Assembly: GCF_900198405.1 (NCBI RefSeq)
Contig: NZ_FZMR01000019.1
Span: 85,792 to 149,791 of the forward strand
Source: Helicobacter cetorum
Lineage (GTDB): Bacteria > Campylobacterota > Campylobacteria > Campylobacterales > Helicobacteraceae
Direction: 5' to 3'
Length of the DNA: 64,000 bases
In this document: positions 58,181 through 64,000 of the stretch, in pieces
How the letters are laid out: each line of letters starts with the position of its first letter
Numbering within the stretch: position 1 is the first letter of the stretch
Translations under genes and position numbers: made by a program
Notes under the pieces: generated by a model
Databases searched by the model: none
Seen by the model: only the letters and a program-made list of their open reading frames with translations
Told to the model about the DNA's origin: nothing

Positions 58181-59040
58181 GAAAAGCGGTATTTAAAGTA
58201 TTCATCAGTAAGCAAGCAATCTTTAGTTTTGAGTAAGCTAGGATAAAATCCGTGTTGATAGCCTAACTCAAAAAGCTTGTCTATAGCTAAAATTTGAGTT
58301 TCATTTAAGCGAGCTGAAGTCTCATTAGCATACAAGCTTAGATAGGTTTGCAATTGCTCTTTACTCACCCGAACTAAAGAGCGTTCTATGAGCATACTAG
58401 AGAGTAAATCTTGGTGTTTTAGGGCTACTTCAATGGCTTGAATTAAAGCCTTTTTAATCAAAATCGCCCGATATAGTGGGATGGAGCGCCTAATCGCCAT
58501 GCCCCCTAAAGGCAAAGGTAAATCAACTTTAACAAATTCTTTCCAAATATCCCATAATTCTTTTTCCACTTCTAGCTCGTTATGAAAATCTAAGATATTT
58601 TCATGGATTAACACTCCTGCATGCACTTTTCCTTCAAGCACCGCTTTTTCAATGTCTAAGAAATTCATATAAGTAATGCGAGCATGCTTGTAATAGAGTT
58701 TGAATAATAGGGCGTTTGTGGTATGCTCTCCACTCAAAGCAACTCTAAAATCTTTTTTTAATCTCACGCCCTTTTTTTTCACTAATTTGGGTCCATAGCC
58801 ATTTCCAAAGCTAGTCGCTGTAGGGAGCAAGGCATAATCATTGGCAATTTTAGGGTATAGCCCAAAGCTAATCGCACTCACATCATAAGTGTTTTTCAAA
58901 GCTTCTTGGTTTAGGGTTTGAATATCTAGGGCAGTATTTTGAAAACTTTTATGCTTAATGGGGCAATCTATCCAGCCAAACTTAATGGCATAATACATAA
59001 AAATATCATCAGCATCAGGGCTATGAGCGATACTAATCAA
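58177..59040 (-). CDS. mqnD: 1,4-dihydroxy-6-naphthoate synthase (futalosine pathway)
   Basis: A 287-residue enzyme of the futalosine route to menaquinone, used by Helicobacter and Campylobacter in place of the classical Men pathway. The N-terminal AHSPDADDIFMYYAI motif is the MqnD signature, followed by VSAISFGLYP, LSGEHTTNALLF, GVLIHENIL and LPLPLGGMAIRR. The periplasmic-binding-protein-like fold is cytosolic here, without a signal peptide. It is divergent from recA over 98 bp. Its product feeds the quinone used by frdCAB and dld. Confidence 0.93.
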   Translation of the reverse strand: MISIAHSPDADDIFMYYAIKFGWIDCPIKHKSFQNTALDIQTLNQEALKNTYDVSAISFGLYPKIANDYALLPTATSFGNGYGPKLVKKKGVRLKKDFRVALSGEHTTNALLFKLYYKHARITYMNFLDIEKAVLEGKVHAGVLIHENILDFHNELEVEKELWDIWKEFVKVDLPLPLGGMAIRRSIPLYRAILIKKALIQAIEVALKHQDLLSSMLIERSLVRVSKEQLQTYLSLYANETSARLNETQILAIDKLFELGYQHGFYPSLLKTKDCLLTDEYFKYRFS

Positions 59041-59138
59041 AGCGAGTTCCTTATAAGTAGGGTAAGTTCTCTTATTATAATAGATTTTAGGCTAGGATTT
59101 GATAGAATAAGCAAATCAAAATTAATTAAGGCGACTTT

Positions 59139-60182
59139 ATGGCAATAGATGAAGACAAACAAAAAGCGATTTCTTTAGCGATTAAACAAATTGATAAGGT
59201 TTTTGGTAAGGGGGCGTTGGTGCGTCTTGGGGATAAGCAAGTAGAAAAAATTGATGCCATTTCTACCGGCTCATTAGGATTAGATTTAGCTTTAGGGATT
59301 GGGGGAATTCCGAAAGGTAGAATCATTGAAGTGTATGGGCCAGAATCAAGTGGAAAGACGACTTTAAGCTTACACATCATTGCAGAATGCCAAAAAAATG
59401 GGGGCGTGTGCGCGTTTATTGATGCTGAGCATGCCCTAGATGTGCATTATGCAAAGAGACTTGGCGTAGATACTGAAAATTTATTAGTCTCTCAACCAGA
59501 TACAGGCGAGCAAGCCCTAGAAATTTTAGAGACTATCACTAGAAGTGGGGCGATTGATTTGGTGGTAGTGGATTCTGTAGCCGCACTCACGCCTAAAGCA
59601 GAGATTGATGGGGATATGGGAGACCAGCATGTGGGCTTACAAGCAAGGCTTATGAGTCATGCATTAAGAAAAATCACCGGCGTGTTACACAAAATGAATA
59701 CCACACTAATTTTTATCAATCAAATTAGAATGAAAATTGGCATGATGGGTTATGGAAGCCCAGAGACCACAACAGGGGGGAATGCCTTAAAATTTTATGC
59801 GAGCGTGAGAATTGATATTAGAAGAATTGCCGCTCTTAAACAAAACGAACAGCATATCGGTAACAGAGCCAAAGCCAAAGTGGTAAAAAATAAAGTCGCT
59901 CCCCCTTTTAGAGAAGCGGAATTTGACATTATGTTTGGGGAAGGGATTTCTAAAGAAGGCGAAATCATTGATTATGGCGTGAAACTAGATATTGTGGATA
60001 AGAGTGGGGCATGGCTAAGTTATCAAGATAAAAAGCTAGGGCAGGGTAGAGAAAACGCTAAGGCTTTATTAAAAGAAGATAAAACTCTAGCGAATGAAAT
60101 CATTCTTAAGATTAAAGAGAGTATTGGCACGACTGAAGAGATTATGCCCCTACCTGATGAACCTTTAGATGAAATGGAATAA
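59139..60182 (+). CDS. recA: Recombinase RecA
   Basis: A 347-residue RecA for strand exchange and natural-transformation recombination. Walker A is [13 protein letters not shown] near residues 68-80, Walker B is [15 protein letters not shown], loop L2 is [36 protein letters not shown], and the C-terminal acidic tail is DEPLDEME. Length equals that of H. pylori. I see no LexA box upstream, as expected for a genus without LexA. eno follows after 21 bp. Confidence 0.98.
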   Translation: MAIDEDKQKAISLAIKQIDKVFGKGALVRLGDKQVEKIDAISTGSLGLDLALGIGGIPKGRIIEVYGPESSGKTTLSLHIIAECQKNGGVCAFIDAEHALDVHYAKRLGVDTENLLVSQPDTGEQALEILETITRSGAIDLVVVDSVAALTPKAEIDGDMGDQHVGLQARLMSHALRKITGVLHKMNTTLIFINQIRMKIGMMGYGSPETTTGGNALKFYASVRIDIRRIAALKQNEQHIGNRAKAKVVKNKVAPPFREAEFDIMFGEGISKEGEIIDYGVKLDIVDKSGAWLSYQDKKLGQGRENAKALLKEDKTLANEIILKIKESIGTTEEIMPLPDEPLDEME

Positions 60183-60203
60183 ATAAAAGTTAAAGGATTT
60201 TGA

Positions 60204-61484
60204 GTGATAAGTATTAAAGATGTTTCTGCTTTAGAAGTGATGGATAGTAGGGGTAATCCTACCATTCAAGCAACCATTACACTAAGTGATAATACCAAAG
60301 CTAGTGCGATTGTGCCTAGTGGGGCAAGCACAGGTAAAAGAGAAGCTTTAGAATTAAGAGACAATGATAAAACACGCTTTTTAGGTAAAGGTGTGTTAAA
60401 GGCATGTGAAAATGTCAATCGTGTGATTAAAGATAATTTAGTAGGGCTTGATGCGTTTAATCAAGCCTTAGTGGATAAGGTTTTAAAAGAATTAGACAAC
60501 ACGCCTAATTATTCTAACTTAGGGGCGAATGCCACTTTGGGCGTGTCTATGGCATTAGCAAGGGCTAGTGCGAAGTCTTTAAACATTCCTTTGTATCGCT
60601 ATTTAGGGGGGGCTAACGCTTTGATTTTGCCTGTGCCTATGCTTAATATCATTAATGGTGGCTCGCATGCTAACAATTCTATAGACTTTCAAGAATACAT
60701 GATTATGCCCTTAGGTTTTGAGAGTTTTAAAGAAGCCTTAAGAGCGAGTGCGGAAGTTTATCAGGTGCTTAAAAAACTCCTAGATGAGAAAAATCAGCTC
60801 ACAAGCGTGGGCGATGAGGGGGGCTTTGCACCTAATTTTAAAAACAATGTAGAACCCTTAGAAGTCATTTCTCAAGCCATTGAAAAAGCCGGTTACAAAC
60901 TAGGTGAAGAGATAGCCCTTGCTTTAGATGTGGCTAGTAGTGAATTAGTAGATGAAAATCTTAATTATCATTTAAAGGGCGAAAACAGAGTTTTAAATGC
61001 GTTTGAATTAGTCGCCTACTATGAAGAATTGGTTTCAAAATACCCCATTGTGTCTATTGAAGATGGTTTGAGCGAAGATGATTGGAAAGGGTGGGAATTT
61101 TTAAGCAAAGAATTAGGGCATAAGGTTCAATTAGTGGGCGATGATTTGTTTGTAACAAATGCGAGTATCTTAAAAAAAGGCATTGAAAAAAATATTGCGA
61201 ATGCGATTTTGATTAAACCTAATCAAATTGGCACTATTAGTGAGACTTTAGAAACGATGAGATTAGCCAAACGAAATGCGTATAAATGCGTGATGAGCCA
61301 TAGAAGTGGGGAGAGTGAAGATAGCTTTATTGCTGATTTTGCTGTGGCATTAAATACCGGAGAAATCAAAACCGGATCAACTTCAAGAAGTGAAAGAATC
61401 GCTAAATACAACCGCCTTTTAGAGATTGAGCATGAATTAAAAGAAGGCATTTATTTGGGTAAAGAGCTGTTTAAAAATGGCTGA
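60204..61484 (+). CDS. eno: Enolase
   Basis: A 426-residue glycolytic and gluconeogenic enzyme. [13 protein letters not shown] and [16 protein letters not shown] open the protein, and [59 protein letters not shown] and [18 protein letters not shown] are the catalytic and metal sites. The start codon is GTG or a nearby ATG (ISIKDV); GTG at 60204 fits AAAGGATTTT. The stop overlaps the next gene by 8 bp. Confidence 0.97.
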   Translation: MISIKDVSALEVMDSRGNPTIQATITLSDNTKASAIVPSGASTGKREALELRDNDKTRFLGKGVLKACENVNRVIKDNLVGLDAFNQALVDKVLKELDNTPNYSNLGANATLGVSMALARASAKSLNIPLYRYLGGANALILPVPMLNIINGGSHANNSIDFQEYMIMPLGFESFKEALRASAEVYQVLKKLLDEKNQLTSVGDEGGFAPNFKNNVEPLEVISQAIEKAGYKLGEEIALALDVASSELVDENLNYHLKGENRVLNAFELVAYYEELVSKYPIVSIEDGLSEDDWKGWEFLSKELGHKVQLVGDDLFVTNASILKKGIEKNIANAILIKPNQIGTISETLETMRLAKRNAYKCVMSHRSGESEDSFIADFAVALNTGEIKTGSTSRSERIAKYNRLLEIEHELKEGIYLGKELFKNG

Positions 61485-61755
61485 GAGCCTTTTTGAAGAT
61501 GATGTCTTAAAAGACAATAAAGCACGAGATTTTTTCTATAGTAATCGTTCACTTATTGTCTTTTTTCTCTTGTTGCTTTGGTTTGGGTATTATTTAGGGA
61601 AGTTGCTTTTTGGTAGTTCATCTTTAGAGACCTATTTGGATTTAAAAGACAAGCATGAGCGTTTGCAACAAGAAATCACAGAATTGCAAAGTAAGAATGT
61701 GCGGTTACAAAAGCGTTTGTTTGAGTTGAAAGAATTACGACCTAGAGATTACTAG
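61477..61755 (+). CDS. FtsB/DivIC-like septum protein
   Basis: A 92-residue bitopic protein: a short cytoplasmic start, one membrane helix ([21 protein letters not shown], about residues 27-47) and a periplasmic coiled coil with leucine heptads ([32 protein letters not shown]). This is the layout of FtsB/DivIC, which bridges FtsQ and FtsL at the divisome, and eno-ftsB is a widespread gene order. Overlap with eno by 8 bp. The role is inferred from layout and context. Confidence 0.85.
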   Translation: MAESLFEDDVLKDNKARDFFYSNRSLIVFFLLLLWFGYYLGKLLFGSSSLETYLDLKDKHERLQQEITELQSKNVRLQKRLFELKELRPRDY

Positions 61756-61774
61756 AGATTTAAGGAAAATACCA

Positions 61775-62868
<1,094 letters not shown>

Positions 62869-62897
62869 AAACGCTTTTGTTTTTAGGAGGCTCTTTT

Positions 62898-63866
62898 ATG
62901 TTGAGTAGAGATATTATCCAGTATTCTAAGATTCGCACTGAGTTGTATGCGTATCTCACTTATTTATTTTCTCATAATTTACGCAACCATCTTCCAGAAA
63001 TCACCTTGGATTACTTGGCTAAACAAATTGGTAAAGTCAGCTCTGAAGTCAAAATGGCAAAAAGCTTTTTTGTTTTAGATGCTAAGGGCATGCTTGTGCT
63101 TACGCCAAGCTATTTTAAAAGACAAGGATATAAAGGAGGGATTTTAGAGCATGATTTGCAAGAGGGTATTGAATTAGAAAAAAGCGAATCTGGTAACCAC
63201 AACTTTAGCGATAAGTATTATTTCTATCAAGCTGTTTTAGAAAAACGCTGTGTTTTAACCAACCCCTATCCTAGTAAAAAGGGCAATCATTTAGTGATTA
63301 CCGCCTCTTATCCTTTATACAACCAAGAAGATGAGCTTGTTTATGTCGTTTGCTTACAAATCCCTTTGAGAGTAGCGATTGCTATTAGCTCGCCCTCAAA
63401 ATATTTTAAGAGTTTTAATGATGGGAGCATGATTATGTATTTGATGATTTCTACCATGCTCACTTTAGTGTCATTACTCTTATTTGTGAAATGTATTTCT
63501 AGTTTTTGGACAGCGATTGTGCATTTTAATAGCTTTGATATAAAAGAAGTCTTTCACCCTATTGTGCTTTTAACCTTAGCTTTAGCTACATTTGATTTGG
63601 TGAAAGCGATTTTTGAAGAAGAAGTGTTGGGTAAAAATAGTGGGGACAACCACTATGCCGTGCATCGCACGATGATTAGATTCTTAGGCTCTATCATTAT
63701 TGCATTAGCGATTGAGGCTTTAATGCTCGTGTTTAAATTCAGTGTGAGTGAACCAGATAAAATCACTTATGCGGTGTATTTGGCTATAGGTGTGGCGGTG
63801 CTTTTAATTAGCTTAGCGATTTATGTGAAATTCGCTTATAGCGTTCTGCCTAAACGAGGGCGATAG
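62898..63866 (+). CDS. Membrane protein with Cache/PDC-like sensor domain
   Basis: A 322-residue protein. The N-terminal 160 residues look like a PDC sensor domain (KMAKSFFVLDAKGMLVLTPSY, YYFYQAVLEKRCVLTNPYPSKKGNHLVITASYPLYNQEDELVYVVCLQI), and four membrane helices follow (from about residue 178 to the end). There is no methyl-accepting, kinase or GGDEF domain, so signalling output would go through a partner. I chose the ATG at 62898, preceded by TAGGAGGCTCTTTT; an in-frame ATG seven codons upstream is less likely. There is no N-terminal membrane helix, which is unusual for a periplasmic sensor. Confidence 0.75.
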   Translation: MLSRDIIQYSKIRTELYAYLTYLFSHNLRNHLPEITLDYLAKQIGKVSSEVKMAKSFFVLDAKGMLVLTPSYFKRQGYKGGILEHDLQEGIELEKSESGNHNFSDKYYFYQAVLEKRCVLTNPYPSKKGNHLVITASYPLYNQEDELVYVVCLQIPLRVAIAISSPSKYFKSFNDGSMIMYLMISTMLTLVSLLLFVKCISSFWTAIVHFNSFDIKEVFHPIVLLTLALATFDLVKAIFEEEVLGKNSGDNHYAVHRTMIRFLGSIIIALAIEALMLVFKFSVSEPDKITYAVYLAIGVAVLLISLAIYVKFAYSVLPKRGR

Positions 63867-63884
63867 GTTTAAATCTTCTTTTGT

Positions 63885-63910
63885 TGCAATCAAAAATTTT
63901 TTTGATTGCA
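63885..63910. terminator. Hairpin terminator after the PDC-sensor gene
   Basis: TGCAATCAAAAA and TTTTTTGATTGCA form a nearly perfect stem with a tiny loop, 19 bp after the stop. A T run is inside the stem, with further T-rich sequence after it. Confidence 0.7.
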
Positions 63911-63974
63911 CTTTAAGCTTTTTAGTATTAAAATTCTGTCTCATCATTTTAAAATCTTAAATTAAAGGAATGTT

Positions 63975-64000
63975 ATGCGTTGTTGTAATCAAGTTACCCC
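63975..64000 (+). CDS. Start of a gene cut by the window end
   Basis: ATG at 63975 with AAAGGAATGTT before it opens MRCCNQVTP and runs off the window. Only eight codons are visible, too few to identify it. Confidence 0.5.

Overview
The window is chromosomal DNA of a gastric epsilonproteobacterium very close to Helicobacter pylori. It is AT-rich, has dense same-strand gene runs and homopolymer or dinucleotide tracts, and its protein set is recognisably that of H. pylori: copA/copP, fldA, the frdCAB fumarate reductase operon, hobA, class II DAHP synthase, D-lactate dehydrogenase, futalosine-pathway mqnD, and Hop/Hof-type outer membrane proteins. Gene order is scrambled relative to my memory of H. 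pylori, and several loci differ (a cysK-cysE pair, decayed outer membrane genes, extra islands). A related species such as H. cetorum would fit; the sequence alone does not settle the species.

Layout. 1-1.5 kb: end of the CopA copper ATPase, CopP and a CopP paralogue that has lost a metal-binding cysteine. 1.6-2.7 kb: a secreted nine-repeat Sel1 (Hcp-like) protein. 3-7.4 kb: ProC, YbeY, flavodoxin, a DedA protein, CcoS and a flavin disulphide-reductase-like protein. 7.5-8.6 kb: a decayed outer membrane protein gene on the minus strand with a 12-bp tandem repeat. 9.1-12.1 kb: accessory island 1, an OLD-like ATPase overlapping a TOPRIM-like gene, convergent with a lone ParA-type ATPase. 12.4-19.8 kb: a minus-strand housekeeping run (fabH, plsX, rpmF, yceD, ndk, metK, lpxD, fabI, tpiA). 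20-25.3 kb: frdCAB and a phospholipase-D lipoprotein. 25.3-31 kb: three outer membrane proteins, cysK-cysE and a cluster of five tRNAs (Lys, Glu, Val, Asp, Glu). 31-36.4 kb: serine catabolism (sdaA-sdaC), aroF, a tiny lipoprotein and a gene behind a clear sigma-54 promoter. 37-41 kb: the overlapping rppH-lysC-hobA-holB-folP run. 41-48.9 kb: two cytochromes c-553 (one with a broken haem motif), hemW, crcB, hemD, a rhodanese, dld, uppS and an ABC ATPase. 48.9-56.7 kb: accessory island 2. 56.8-64 kb: two membrane proteins, mqnD, recA, eno, an FtsB-like protein, an AMIN protein, aroK, a Cache-like sensor and the start of one more gene.

Island 2 is the best candidate for an undescribed system. A 119-bp copy of the 3' end of the ABC-ATPase gene reappears 1.3 kb downstream and brackets a small membrane-protein pair. 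Then comes a predicted promoter, a short leader ORF made of a (TC)10 tract, a GmrSD-like DUF262/HNH protein, three tandem paralogous ~100-residue proteins that are each an internal two-fold repeat, a KAP-family P-loop NTPase, and four small membrane or secreted proteins whose genes overlap or abut. The tight spacing suggests one functional unit, plausibly anti-phage or membrane-associated conflict defence with a phase-variable leader. The function is inference.

Metabolically the core genes fit a microaerophile with menaquinone-linked fumarate reductase, lactate and serine as fuels, and de novo aromatic, fatty-acid and lipid A synthesis.
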